Positions 37,084 to 46,963 of a DNA stretch of 64,000 nucleotides are shown in pieces. Origin of the DNA: Asaia bogorensis NBRC 16594 (GTDB lineage: Bacteria; Pseudomonadota; Alphaproteobacteria; Acetobacterales; Acetobacteraceae); the NCBI RefSeq assembly GCF_001547995.1, contig NZ_AP014690.1, forward strand, positions 649,501 through 713,500, read 5' to 3'. Position numbers and translations under genes: made by a program. Under the pieces are notes generated by a model. The model saw only the letters and a program-made list of their open reading frames with translations, was not told where the DNA came from and did not search any database. Numbering within the stretch: the stretch's first letter is position 1; the number at the start of each line of letters is the position of its first letter.

Positions 37084-37956
37084 ATGCGCATCACGTCTCT
37101 TTTCGCCGCAGCCTTCCTCTCAGCTCTCACTGTGTCTACGGCTCTTGCCGGCCCGCTACCTGTGGTCGCTGTCAACCGGGAGATCGGTCTCTCAATGGCC
37201 GGGATCTTTGATAATCTCGTGGGGGGCTATGGCGACCAGTATCAGACGACGGGTGGTCAGTGGTACCGCCCCTATCACTCCGCGTCGCAATCACGCTCCC
37301 GCCGTATCGGCTGGGTCCCGGGGTTTCAGGTGGACGCCTCGACCATGGTCTCTCTGGGGCGGATAGAAAACCTGTATGCCTCCGCGCTTTTCCGGCTCGG
37401 CTCGGGAACACGCAATAACAAATATGCGAGCAGCTACAGCTCGTCCTATGGCAGCGACGCGTGGCAGACCAACGGTGGGGAGAGTGCCAACTCGACCTAT
37501 AGCCGTGGCGAAATCGGCAAGGGTTTCCTAGTTCTGCATGACAAGGCACTCATCACCCCCTTCGTCCAGGGGGGATATGACAGCTATGGCTACAATAGCT
37601 TCGGTGGGCAGAATGCCTTTTTTGTTGGGCTCGGCCTGAATGCGGATTATGCGCTGACCGATCGTCTGGTTCTGCGCGGTCGGTTCGGCTGGGCCGAGAT
37701 TCTCGACACAGGGACCTATCGCGTGAATGGTGCCTCGACGCGGCCGCGCTGGGAGGGCAGTCTTGGGGCGGATTACCGCATGACCCGCCACTGGCATCTG
37801 ACGGCCGGCGGAGACTACGCCTATACATCCTATGGCCATGACACATACCGCTATGCCTACCAGAACATGAGCGAGGGGCAGGTCTCGGGACGCTGGACCT
37901 CAAGCGGCATCCAGAACGGCCTGACCCTGCGTGCAGGTCTCGCCTACGCGTATTGA
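37084..37956 (+). CDS. outer-membrane beta-barrel protein of unknown function
   Basis: 290 residues with a clear signal peptide, MRITSLFAAAFLSALTVSTA then cleavage near ALAG. The mature part is Tyr/Gly/Ser-rich with alternating strands (LVLRGRFGWAEILDTGTYRV; LTAGGDYAYTSYGHDTYRYA) and ends in an aromatic residue (AGLAYAY), as outer-membrane barrels do. It resembles autotransporter-barrel-like or OmpW-like small barrels, but I cannot name a family. No linked function is apparent; it sits between the alkene reductase and YdcF genes. Confidence 0.75.
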   Translation: MRITSLFAAAFLSALTVSTALAGPLPVVAVNREIGLSMAGIFDNLVGGYGDQYQTTGGQWYRPYHSASQSRSRRIGWVPGFQVDASTMVSLGRIENLYASALFRLGSGTRNNKYASSYSSSYGSDAWQTNGGESANSTYSRGEIGKGFLVLHDKALITPFVQGGYDSYGYNSFGGQNAFFVGLGLNADYALTDRLVLRGRFGWAEILDTGTYRVNGASTRPRWEGSLGADYRMTRHWHLTAGGDYAYTSYGHDTYRYAYQNMSEGQVSGRWTSSGIQNGLTLRAGLAYAY

Positions 37957-37966
37957 GGCGGCAGGG

Positions 37967-38002
37967 TAATCCGGCACAGGAATGTCTCCTCATGCCGGGT
38001 TA
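37967..38002. terminator. hairpin between convergent genes
   Basis: TAATCCGGCA pairs over ten positions with TGCCGGGTTA (one G-T), with a 16-base loop, between the barrel gene (+) and the ydcF-like gene (-). No T run, so efficiency is uncertain. Confidence 0.45.
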
Positions 38003-38007
38003 TCAGA

Positions 38008-38760
38008 TCAGCGCGCGGCTTGCGTCGTGAAGAGAGCCGTAAGCCGCGCGTGATCCTCAAGGATCATCCGGGGGATATCAACATGTCCGATAAAGCCGCG
38101 TCCCTTTGGGCCATAACCCGTAGCCGTATCCTGTAGCCGGGGAATTTCCCCGAGAAGCAGGGACAGGTAGCGCGCCTCCGTCCAGGACTCTGACGTTACC
38201 GCCTCTCCAAGGTGGGGCGTGAAAGGCGGGGACGAAAAGAACAGGGTCGGTTGTTCGCGCCAGACATGGTGGAATGTCGCATCCGTGCGGCGTTGCAAAA
38301 GCGGGTCCTGCACCAGAACGACATGATGCGGCTTCAGCCCAAGCTCGTCGAGTGTGTCGCGTGTAAAAGCCGCGTTCTCGCCAGTATTCGTCGAGCGGGT
38401 CTCCAGAATGATCTGGTCACGTGCGATGAGGGAATCCGCTGCAATCAGCCGAGAGATCAATTCGGCTTCCGAAAGATCGGCGAGGGCAGAGGGTGCGCAG
38501 TCGAGGCGCGAGGCAAGAGCTGCCACAAGCGGCGGGGTCGAATGCCCGATACCACCTGTGATCAGCAACAGGCAGTCGTGCTGGCGCGCCAGGCTCGTGG
38601 CATGATCAACACAGGCAAGCACGCCATTGCCCGCAAGACAGATGAGGTCGATCCGGTTTGGCGCATCATCGACACTTGTCAGAGCCAGATAGCCAGCGAT
38701 GCGATCGGCGGCTCCTCTGATCTCGGGTTGTTCCAAAGCGGAAAAATCCGGATGTGTCAT
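38008..38760 (-). CDS. YdcF-family protein (DUF218)
   Basis: 250 residues. The DUF218 signature is present: LICLAGNGVLACVDHA near the N-terminus, then TGGIGHSTP and the conserved ILETRSTNTGENAAFTRDTL near residue 125. Family members bind nucleotides (YdcF binds SAM) or act on the envelope (SanA, ElyC). Unlike SanA/ElyC, this one has no membrane anchor, so it is probably cytoplasmic. It lies between the barrel gene and metH, and could be co-transcribed with metH, whose stop is about 150 bp upstream. Confidence 0.85.
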   Translation of the reverse strand: MTHPDFSALEQPEIRGAADRIAGYLALTSVDDAPNRIDLICLAGNGVLACVDHATSLARQHDCLLLITGGIGHSTPPLVAALASRLDCAPSALADLSEAELISRLIAADSLIARDQIILETRSTNTGENAAFTRDTLDELGLKPHHVVLVQDPLLQRRTDATFHHVWREQPTLFFSSPPFTPHLGEAVTSESWTEARYLSLLLGEIPRLQDTATGYGPKGRGFIGHVDIPRMILEDHARLTALFTTQAAR

Positions 38761-38907
38761 CTCTGTCCCAACGCCTTCTCTCTCCCTTCACCGGTCAAGG
38801 GAGTGGCCGGCCAGGGTAGCGCCGCAGCTCCTGAAGAGATGCGGGGCCAATTTCAATTCCCGGTAAGTATGCTCTCGCGCTTGGGAAAACGCGGCATCAC
38901 ACTCGGG

Positions 38908-41900
38908 TCAGACCGTGAAATACTTGGCCCGAGGGTTGAGCATGACGAGCGCAGAAGTCGATTGCTCGGGGTGAAGCTGATAGCCATCCGATAGCGAAAC
39001 CCCGATGCGCTCGGCATCGAGCAGCTTCAGAATGGGTTCCTGATCTTCCAGACGCGGGCAGGCCGGGTAGCCGAAGGAGTAGCGCGAGCCGCGATAGGAT
39101 TGCGCCAGCATCTTTTCCATGTCGCGATCATCCTCACCCGCAAAACCGAGTTCGGCACGGATGCGCTTGTGCGTGTATTCTGCCATGGCTTCGGCCATTT
39201 CGACCGAAAGCCCGTGCAGATACAGATAATCCTGATAGCGATTGGCCTCGAACCAGTCCCGCGCCAGATCGGACGCTTTCTGGCCCACTGTCACGACCTG
39301 AAGGCCCACCACGTCGCGCTCGGCATCATCGATATCCCGCACGAAGTCAGCGATACACTCGCCATCTTCACGGGGCTGGCGGGGAAGGGCGAAGCGTGCG
39401 GCCTCGGTCACGCCATCTTCATGGAAGAGCACGAGGTCATTTCCTTCGCCCGCGGCCTTCCAGTAACCATAGATGGCCTGAGGCTTGAGAATGACTTCTT
39501 CCGCACAAAGTGCCAGCATACGCTTGAGCACCGGGCGCAGTTCCTGCTTGGCGTAGGTCATGAACTCTTCGAGCGAGCGCCCCTGCTTACGGAAACCCCA
39601 CTGGAACTGATAGAGCGAGCGCTCATTCAGGAAGGGCAGCACAGCAGCGGGTGCGGCCTCGACCACGCGGGCGCCCCAGAAGGGCGGCACAGGCACAGGT
39701 TGCGTTCCGGCCACGCGGGCACGACGAGCGCGCGCCGCTTCCTTGTCGATAGGCGCGAAGCCACGTGTCTCGGCCAGCTCGGGCGCCCGTTCGACCTTGC
39801 GTTGCTTGCCCGCCCGACGCGTCTGGATGGCGCTTAGGTAGTCGTCAAACTGGTTGTTCACCACCTTGTCCATGAGCGACAGCCCGTCAAAGGCATCGCG
39901 CGCATAGGCGACGCGCCCTGCGGTCTCGATCCCGTAGGAGCGGGCACATTCATCTTCTACATAGTTGCGCGTCAGTGCCGCGCCACCGAGAAAGACAGGA
40001 ATATCGATACCCTGACGCGCCATCTCCTCGAGGTTTTCGCGCATGATCACGGTGGATTTCACAAGCAGGCCCGACATGCCGATAGCCTGAGCGTTGTGCT
40101 CTCGTGCAGCGGTGATCATGTCAGCCAGGGGCACCTTGATGCCCAGATTGATGACCCGATAGCCGTTATTGGTCAGAATGATATCGACAAGGTTCTTGCC
40201 GATATCGTGGACGTCGCCCTTGACGGTGGCAAGGACCATTGTACCCCGTGCCTGACCCTCGACACGCTCCATATACGGCTCGAGCCACGCCACGGCGGTC
40301 TTCATGGTTTCTGCCGATTGCAGCACGAAGGGGAGCTGCATCTTCCCTGCGCCGAACAGCTCGCCCACCACCTTCATGCCATCCAGAAGCACGGTGTTGA
40401 TGATGTCGAGCGGGGGCATCTCTTCCATTGCCGCAGCAAGATCATCCTCGATGCCCTTGCGGTCGCCATCAACGATACGATCCTTCAGACGTTCGGCCGG
40501 TGTCTCGGCGCGACGCTTCTGAACGGCATCAGCCGCCTTCCGGCCTGCAAAGAGTTCCAGCAGTTTCTGGAGCGGATCGTAGTCCTCGCTGCGTCGGTCG
40601 AAGATCAGATCCTCGGCGACCTTCACCTCCTCGGCGGCGATCAGATGCAGCGGGCGGATCTTGCTCACATGCACGATGGCGCCGGTCATGCCGGCCTTGA
40701 CCGCATGATCGAGAAAGACCGAGTTCAGCACGGCGCGCGCCGCCGGGTTGAGGCCGAAGGAGATGTTTGACAGGCCTAGAATGATCTGGATCTCGGGGAA
40801 GCGCTCGCGGATCATCCGGATGCCTTCCAGCGTCCAGACACCCAGCTTGCGGTCATCTTCCACACCTGTGGCAATGGTGAAGGTCAGCGGATCGATCATC
40901 AGATCGGATTGCGGCAGACCATGCTTGGTGCAGGCAAAATCGACCAGACGCTCGGCAATACGCAGCTTGTCTTCCGGCGTCTTGGCCATGCCCACTTCAT
41001 CGATCGTGAGCGCAATCACCGCGGCGCCGAATTTGCGCGCCAGGATCATGCGGTCTTCGGCATGGCCTTCACCGTCCTCGAAATTGATCGAGTTGATGAT
41101 GGGTTTGCCGCCATGCAGCTTGAGCGCGGCCTCGATGACCGGGGTCTCGGTTGAGTCGATCACCAGGGGCGCGTTCACTGAAGACGTGAAGCGCGTGACG
41201 ACCTCATTCATCTCGGCAATTTCGTTGCGTCCGACAAAGGCGGTGCAGAGATCGAGCGCATTGGAGCCCTCGGCGGCCTGCTCGCGCCCAACGGCAACGC
41301 AGCCATCCCAGTCGCCAGCTTCCTGCAACTCGCGCCATTTCTTGGAGCCATTGGCGTTGCAGCGCTCGCCAATGGAGAAATAGGAGTTCTCCTGACGTAG
41401 CGGGGTCTGGGTATAGAGGCTTGCGACAGACGGCACCCAGTGATGGATGCGCTGGACCGGGGCGGGGCGATGACTGGTCCCGCCACGCTTGCGGAGCATC
41501 CCGTCCAGCGCCTGGATATGCGGGGTGGAGGTGCCGCAGCATCCGCCCACCAGATTGAGCCCGTCTTCCACAATGAAGCGCTCGACCCAGCTTGCCATTT
41601 CACCAGGGGTGAGGGGGTAATGCGTCGTGCCGTTAACCAGTTCGGGAAGGCCTGCATTGGGCTGGATGGAAATCAGGCCGGGCCAGTTCTCGGACAGCCA
41701 TTTCACATGCTCCGCCATTTCCTGCGGGCCGGTGGCGCAATTCATGCCGATGAGAGGCACGTCCAGCGCATGAATGGTGGTGGCTGCCGCGGCGATATCG
41801 GGGCCAACAAGAAGTGTACCGGTGGTCTCGACCGTCACCTGCACGAAGATCGGGGCATCCGAGCCCAGTTCTCGCTTTGCGGCCTTGGCGGCGTTCACGG

Positions 41901-42408
41901 CGGCCTTGATCTGGAGCGTGTCCTGGCAGGTCTCGATCAGAAACGCATCGACCCCGCCATCGATCAGGCCGCGGCATTGCTCGATGATCCCGGCCTCGAG
42001 GGTATCGTAATCGATATTGGCGAGGCTGGGCAGCTTGGTGCCCGGGCCGATGGAGCCCACAACATAACGGTGACGCCCGTCACTGAAGGTCTCGGCGGCC
42101 TCGCGCGCCAGCTCGGCAGATCTGCGGTTGATCTCGCGGGCGCGGTCCTGCAAGCCGAATTCGGCAAGGGTGACGATCGAGCCACCGAACGTATTGGTCT
42201 CGACCATATCCGCGCCGACCTCGAAATACCCGCGGTGAATCTCGCGGATCAGTTCGGGTCGCGACAGCGTCAGGATCTCGGTGCAGTTTTCCTGCCCCCA
42301 GTAATCGCGTTCCACTTCCAGATCGAGCATCTGGATGCGTGACCCCATCCCGCCGTCGCAAAGCAGGACATGTTCACGCAGGGCGTCGAGAAGATGAGGA
42401 CGTGTCAT
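38908..42408 (-). CDS. metH: cobalamin-dependent methionine synthase
   Basis: 1166 residues, full length with all four modules. They are the homocysteine/zinc domain (residues 1-320; GMNCATGP and GGCCGTST near 289 supply Zn cysteines), the methyltetrahydrofolate domain (about 335-620; ERCNANGSKKWREL, INSINFEDGE), the cobalamin domain (about 640-880) with the cobalt-ligand motif DVHDIGKNLVDIIL near 731, and the SAM-dependent reactivation domain (about 900-1166; RGSRYSFGYPACP). It transfers a methyl group from methyl-THF to homocysteine. The leader upstream of the start is able to form a GC-rich hairpin, but I recognise no riboswitch there. Confidence 0.97.
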   Translation of the reverse strand: MTRPHLLDALREHVLLCDGGMGSRIQMLDLEVERDYWGQENCTEILTLSRPELIREIHRGYFEVGADMVETNTFGGSIVTLAEFGLQDRAREINRRSAELAREAAETFSDGRHRYVVGSIGPGTKLPSLANIDYDTLEAGIIEQCRGLIDGGVDAFLIETCQDTLQIKAAVNAAKAAKRELGSDAPIFVQVTVETTGTLLVGPDIAAAATTIHALDVPLIGMNCATGPQEMAEHVKWLSENWPGLISIQPNAGLPELVNGTTHYPLTPGEMASWVERFIVEDGLNLVGGCCGTSTPHIQALDGMLRKRGGTSHRPAPVQRIHHWVPSVASLYTQTPLRQENSYFSIGERCNANGSKKWRELQEAGDWDGCVAVGREQAAEGSNALDLCTAFVGRNEIAEMNEVVTRFTSSVNAPLVIDSTETPVIEAALKLHGGKPIINSINFEDGEGHAEDRMILARKFGAAVIALTIDEVGMAKTPEDKLRIAERLVDFACTKHGLPQSDLMIDPLTFTIATGVEDDRKLGVWTLEGIRMIRERFPEIQIILGLSNISFGLNPAARAVLNSVFLDHAVKAGMTGAIVHVSKIRPLHLIAAEEVKVAEDLIFDRRSEDYDPLQKLLELFAGRKAADAVQKRRAETPAERLKDRIVDGDRKGIEDDLAAAMEEMPPLDIINTVLLDGMKVVGELFGAGKMQLPFVLQSAETMKTAVAWLEPYMERVEGQARGTMVLATVKGDVHDIGKNLVDIILTNNGYRVINLGIKVPLADMITAAREHNAQAIGMSGLLVKSTVIMRENLEEMARQGIDIPVFLGGAALTRNYVEDECARSYGIETAGRVAYARDAFDGLSLMDKVVNNQFDDYLSAIQTRRAGKQRKVERAPELAETRGFAPIDKEAARARRARVAGTQPVPVPPFWGARVVEAAPAAVLPFLNERSLYQFQWGFRKQGRSLEEFMTYAKQELRPVLKRMLALCAEEVILKPQAIYGYWKAAGEGNDLVLFHEDGVTEAARFALPRQPREDGECIADFVRDIDDAERDVVGLQVVTVGQKASDLARDWFEANRYQDYLYLHGLSVEMAEAMAEYTHKRIRAELGFAGEDDRDMEKMLAQSYRGSRYSFGYPACPRLEDQEPILKLLDAERIGVSLSDGYQLHPEQSTSALVMLNPRAKYFTV

Positions 42409-42674
42409 GATGGCGGTCAGTCTCGCTGTATGGGTCAGGCGGCAGGGGCGAAGCCGCGACTGGGCGCTACGGCTGCCTGCCTTTTTTCAGAGGCTACGGC
42501 GTCTGTCCAGTATGATGCGAGGCTTGATCCTCAAGCGGCTGTGACGAAGCGGGAGGAGACAGAATAAGCCTGAGGCCGATTGGCGCCTCGAGGAGCAGCC
42601 CTTCAGAGCTTGTTCGGCGCACTCGAAAGGGGCTTCATAGTCGCCGGCTCGCCCCAGCAAAGGAAGAGACAGCC

Positions 42675-43040
42675 ATGTCAGGTGATGGACGCATCCCTCT
42701 CTATATACTGAGTGAGCGCGATGCGATGCCGCAGGAACTGGTCCGGATTCAGGGTGAAGGTGCTTGCCTGGCCGTTGATACCGAGCGGCCTGGCGGCTGG
42801 GCAGTCTATCGGCGCATCGCCGCAAACGCATTGCCTGGGCGGGTTCATGCCCGGTTTTGCGCATGCTGTGCCGGGCGCAGCCCTGTTGCCTCTGCCCTCG
42901 ACCAGCTCTTTCTCGACAGGATACGCGGGACGTCCCGATACTTTGCTTTCGTAATCCTCACCTGTCAGGCGTGTCGCGTGCGGGATATGGCGGAGTTGCT
43001 GCAACAAGATGCAATGGTCAGATCACGTTACCGAATTTAA
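42675..43040 (+). CDS. small cysteine-containing protein of unknown function
   Basis: 121 residues. AAGGAAGAG (42660-42667... ATG 42675) gives a good ribosome site. Third-codon positions look like the neighbours. The second half has a CACCAGRSPVASALDQLFL segment, then ILTCQACRV, giving a set of paired cysteines that could bind metal or be redox active. An antisense ORF covers almost the same span but has no ribosome site. I do not recognise a family. It precedes the type I secretion genes by 200 bp on the same strand, with an AT-rich gap between. Confidence 0.5.
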   Translation: MSGDGRIPLYILSERDAMPQELVRIQGEGACLAVDTERPGGWAVYRRIAANALPGRVHARFCACCAGRSPVASALDQLFLDRIRGTSRYFAFVILTCQACRVRDMAELLQQDAMVRSRYRI

Positions 43041-43240
43041 ATTCTATGTATTTTTTGGCCGGTTGGTTTGGAATTTACATAGTAACTTTGACGGAATATG
43101 TAGTGACCTCACGCCAAGTTCAGTGATTTCTATGACTTATGGTAAAAATCGAAGATTCTCGCTCGACAGGGGGAGGGGTATTCGCGCTATTCGGGCAGCC
43201 TGAAGTCTGAGCGGCTTAGTGAAACACAAGAGGAAGCTTC

Positions 43241-45475
43241 GTGAAGCATCGTGATGGCGTCGCTGCGGACAGCGAAAACCAGAATCCCGTCTATATCCGA
43301 CTACGCGCCGCCATGGCTGCTGCCAAGTTCCATGGGCTGGACCTCGACATGCGTGATTTCGCTGCCGAGCCGGGCGAGGACTCGCCCTCACCAGCGGCGT
43401 TGGCACGATGGTTGAACGAGAACGGCGCCGTGGCGAAGGGGATGCGCATCAAGTGGCGCTATCTTGTTCGCATGCAGAACACGCCGCCCATTGTGCTGAT
43501 GTTCCGCGACGGCTCTGCGGCGCTTATGGTGCGTGCCGATCCGGAAAAGAATATCGTCTGGCTTCGTGACCCGCTGGGTGATGAAGGCAGTGTGCCGGTG
43601 GCAGTGGACGAGCTCAGACTGACGCAGGTCTGGACGGGTGATATCCTTCTGGTCAAGCGTCGCCGCGACCTGTCCGAGGCTGATGCCCCTTTCGATCTGA
43701 TGTGGTTCGTCCGCGTCGTGATGCGCGAAAAGCAGTCATTACGCGACATCCTTTTTGCTTCGATGGTATTGTCGGTACTTCAGATCTTCCCTGCCATGAT
43801 CGTCATGCAGGTGCTCGATCGTGTGGTGAATTATCACTCGATGTCGACTCTGGTATCCATCACGGCAATTGTGTTGATCCTCAGCTTCTATGAGACCTTG
43901 CTGACCTATGGCCGGCGCGAGCTGACTCTGGTCATGACGACGCGTGTCGATACCCGTATCTCGCTGCATGCGTTCAACCGGCTGCTCGCCTTGCCACTCG
44001 AATTTTACGAGCGTGAACAGACCGGCCGAATTCTCGGGCGTTACATGTCCATCTACAGGGTGCGTGACTTCCTTACCGGCAAGCTCATGTCCACCTTCCT
44101 GGATATGTTCACACTCCTCGTCATCCTGCCCATCCTGTTCTGGATGAGCTCGACACTGGCCTGGATGACAGTTGCCTGTGCGGGTCTTATCGGCCTGATC
44201 ATCGTGATCTTCCTGGGCCCGATGACACGCGTCTATAACAAGATGATCCGCGCCGAGATGGAGCGTAGCTCGATCCTTTATGAGACTGTAGCAGGTATCC
44301 GTACCGTCAAGACACTGGCGCTGGAGCCGACACGTCGTGAGAAATGGGATGAGACCACCGCTGAAGTTATTCGCTGGAAACTGGCTGCAGGGCGTATGCA
44401 GAACTGGCCGAGCACACTGGTCATGCCGCTCGACATGTTCATCAATCGCGGCATCATCCTTGCTGGCGCCTATCTGATCCTGACCGGATCGAGCAGCATC
44501 CAGCCAGGTGCCCTGATGGCCTTCATGATGCTTGGTGGTCGTGTGGCGGCGCCGCTCGTCGGACTGGCCAAGATCCTTGAAGACGTGAACGAAGTCATGA
44601 CGTCGCTTGGTGAAGCCGGACTTGTGCTCAATCAGCCGACCGAAACAAAGGCGCTGACCTCCGGTCTGCGTCCGCCAATCAAGGGCGCGCTGTCTTTTGC
44701 CCAGGTCGACTTCAGTTATCCCGGCTCGACCATGAAGGCCCTCAACAACGTCAATTTCGAAATCCCTGCTGGCACCATGTTGGGGCTGGTCGGGCGCTCG
44801 GGTTCGGGCAAATCGACCGTCACCCGTCTGCTTCAGGGTGTCAGCCGAAATTATACGGGTTATCTGCGTCTCGATGGCGTGGAACTGCGTGAGATCAATC
44901 TCAGCCATCTGCGCCGCTCATTCGGTGTCGTGCTCCAGGATAACTTCCTGTTCCGTGGCACAGTGCGCGACAATATCACTGCAGGACGTCCGGGCTACAC
45001 GATGGACGACGTGATCCGCGCCGCGCGTCTGGCGGGGGCAGAGGAATTCATCGATCGCATGCCCGCCGGCTATGATACCCCGATCGAGGAAGGTTCTACC
45101 AATATCTCGGGCGGTCAGAGGCAGCGCCTGGCCATCGCACGCGCCGTGATCAGCGACCCGAAACTGATGATTCTTGATGAGGCCACCTCGGCGCTCGACC
45201 CCGAGAGTGAAGCGTTGGTGAATGCCAATCTGCAGCGTATCGGCAAGGGCCGTACGATGGTGATCGTCTCCCACCGTCTGTCCTCCCTGGTCGATTGCCA
45301 TCAGATCTGTGTCATGGACAAGGGCAAGGTGGTCGATGTGGCGCCCCATAGTGTGCTGCTTGAACGCTGCGAGATCTATCGCATGCTTTGGATGCAGCAG
45401 AATCGTCACGAGCATTCCGCCCATAACAAGAACACCGATCAGAATGATGATCCCATGCTGATGGATGAGGAATAA
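43241..45475 (+). CDS. type I secretion ABC exporter with inactive C39-like domain (LapB/RTX type)
   Basis: 744 residues, start GTG 43241 with GAGGAAG just upstream. Order: an N-terminal C39-peptidase-like domain (residues 15-145) lacking the catalytic cysteine; six membrane helices (about 165-445; ILFASMVLSVLQIFPAMIVM); and the ATPase (about 480-720) with Walker A GLVGRSGSGKSTV, signature ISGGQRQRLAIARA and Walker B LMILDEATSALD. This is the exporter of RTX/adhesin type I systems, taking protein from cytoplasm to outside with the HlyD protein that follows and an outer-membrane TolC-like channel not found here. It begins the locus of secretion and glycosylation genes. Confidence 0.92.
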   Translation: MKHRDGVAADSENQNPVYIRLRAAMAAAKFHGLDLDMRDFAAEPGEDSPSPAALARWLNENGAVAKGMRIKWRYLVRMQNTPPIVLMFRDGSAALMVRADPEKNIVWLRDPLGDEGSVPVAVDELRLTQVWTGDILLVKRRRDLSEADAPFDLMWFVRVVMREKQSLRDILFASMVLSVLQIFPAMIVMQVLDRVVNYHSMSTLVSITAIVLILSFYETLLTYGRRELTLVMTTRVDTRISLHAFNRLLALPLEFYEREQTGRILGRYMSIYRVRDFLTGKLMSTFLDMFTLLVILPILFWMSSTLAWMTVACAGLIGLIIVIFLGPMTRVYNKMIRAEMERSSILYETVAGIRTVKTLALEPTRREKWDETTAEVIRWKLAAGRMQNWPSTLVMPLDMFINRGIILAGAYLILTGSSSIQPGALMAFMMLGGRVAAPLVGLAKILEDVNEVMTSLGEAGLVLNQPTETKALTSGLRPPIKGALSFAQVDFSYPGSTMKALNNVNFEIPAGTMLGLVGRSGSGKSTVTRLLQGVSRNYTGYLRLDGVELREINLSHLRRSFGVVLQDNFLFRGTVRDNITAGRPGYTMDDVIRAARLAGAEEFIDRMPAGYDTPIEEGSTNISGGQRQRLAIARAVISDPKLMILDEATSALDPESEALVNANLQRIGKGRTMVIVSHRLSSLVDCHQICVMDKGKVVDVAPHSVLLERCEIYRMLWMQQNRHEHSAHNKNTDQNDDPMLMDEE

Positions 45476-45478
45476 GCC

Positions 45479-46933
45479 ATGAGCAACAAGGATATTGTTC
45501 CCGAAGACGGGAACCAGGAAGTCACTGAAGTCCAGCAGCACGTCCCGCGGGCGGCTGATGATCCGTTCTCTCCCCAGGGGCTGCCTCTGGCGCTGCTGGA
45601 GTTTCACTCCCCGAGTGCGGCTCTTGTCAATTTGCCGCCTACAGCGTCAGCGCGTTACATCATCTGGCTGGTCGGTGCCCTGTTCTTCTCGAGCCTTATC
45701 GCGGCGTCGGTGTTCCCGCTGAACAAGGTGGTGAGCACGCCGGGTCGACTGGTGGCTGTGAACAACAACCTCGTCATCCAGCCGATGGAAATGTCGATCA
45801 TTCGTTCGATCGATGTCGAGCTAGGTCAGTATGTGAAGAAAGGACAGGTGCTCGCCCATCTCGATCCGACGATCACTAAAGCCGATATCGTCAATCTCAA
45901 GGCCCAGCGTGATTCCTACCAGGCGACGATCAATCGTCTTCATGCCGAGGCCGAGGGGAAGACATTCACGCCGGATCTTAACGACAGTTATTCGGTTCGC
46001 GAGGCGGCTTCATATGCCCGTCGCAAAGCCGAGTACACGGCAAAGGTGAATCAGTTCGATCAGGAGATCGCGTCTTTGCAGAGCCAGATCAACGGCTCTC
46101 TCGCCAGCGCGGCCATGCATCAGAGTCGTGGTCGTGTTGCGAATGAAGTGCTGCAGATGCGTCGTCGTCTCCAAGCTGATCAGGTGGGGAGCAAGCTTTC
46201 TACCCTTGCAGCGCAGAGCGAGCTGATGGATGCGGAAAGAGCGCAGATTGAGGCTCAGCAGACGGCAGCGTCAACAAAGTCCAAGCTTGCCGCGATCCAG
46301 GCGGAGCGCGACGGTTATATCGAGAGCTGGAAGGCGCAGGTCTATACGCAGATCACCGAAGTTCAGCATCGCCTTGATGAATCTGTCGGGGATTACGAGA
46401 AAGCCGCGTTGCGGAACAAGCTGGTTCTGCTCAAGTCGCCCGATGAAGGCGTGGTGCTGAACATCGCGAAACTCTCCGTGGGTTCCGTGATTTCGCCTGC
46501 CCAGGTTCTGATGTCGATCGTGCCCACAGGCGCCGCACTCGAAGTCGAAGCTGTTCTGAAGGGCAATGACGCAGGCTTCGTGAAGCTGGGTGATCATGCG
46601 CTGCTGAAGTTCGCGACCTTCCCCTATACGCAGTATGGCGGAGCTGAGGGTACGGTGCGCCTGATCAGTGCAGACGCATTCACCGCATCTGATGCGAAGA
46701 ACGCTGCGATGGGGCAGATGGCGGCTGGTGACGAAGATCCTTCGCAGAGTGGTTATTACCGTGTTCGCCTACGTATCGACCGTTATACGCTTCATGGCGT
46801 GCCGAGCTTCTTCCATCCGACGCCAGGCATGTCTGTATCGGCCGATATTCAGGTGGGCAAACGCACGATGATCCAGTGGCTGTTCAGCAAGGTCATTCCC
46901 GCCATGTCGAATGGTATGCGCGAGCCAAACTAA
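45479..46933 (+). CDS. HlyD-family periplasmic adaptor of type I secretion
   Basis: 484 residues, four bases after the exporter stop. One N-terminal membrane helix (YIIWLVGALFFSSLIAASVF, about residues 60-79), a lipoyl/barrel-sandwich half (VKKGQVLAHLDPTITKADIV), a long coiled-coil hairpin (about 140-300) and the closing half (LVLLKSPDEGVVLNIAKLSV) are visible. The C-terminal stretch PTPGMSVSADIQVGKRTMIQW is the HlyD family signature. It links the ABC exporter to an outer-membrane channel. Confidence 0.94.
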   Translation: MSNKDIVPEDGNQEVTEVQQHVPRAADDPFSPQGLPLALLEFHSPSAALVNLPPTASARYIIWLVGALFFSSLIAASVFPLNKVVSTPGRLVAVNNNLVIQPMEMSIIRSIDVELGQYVKKGQVLAHLDPTITKADIVNLKAQRDSYQATINRLHAEAEGKTFTPDLNDSYSVREAASYARRKAEYTAKVNQFDQEIASLQSQINGSLASAAMHQSRGRVANEVLQMRRRLQADQVGSKLSTLAAQSELMDAERAQIEAQQTAASTKSKLAAIQAERDGYIESWKAQVYTQITEVQHRLDESVGDYEKAALRNKLVLLKSPDEGVVLNIAKLSVGSVISPAQVLMSIVPTGAALEVEAVLKGNDAGFVKLGDHALLKFATFPYTQYGGAEGTVRLISADAFTASDAKNAAMGQMAAGDEDPSQSGYYRVRLRIDRYTLHGVPSFFHPTPGMSVSADIQVGKRTMIQWLFSKVIPAMSNGMREPN

Positions 46934-46963
46934 CCGAAGACGATTTCTCCAGAGGAGAGCAGG

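Noticed and set aside
41440-42342. 300-codon plus-strand frame inside metH
   Set aside because: Antisense to the homocysteine-binding domain of metH; no independent support.
42560-42660. SAH-riboswitch-like GAGGAGC near metH
   Set aside because: It is on the plus strand, pointing away from metH, and the later conserved elements are in the wrong order.
43739-44908. 389-codon minus-strand frame inside the ABC exporter gene
   Set aside because: Antisense shadow; His/Asp-rich composition typical of reversed coding sequence.
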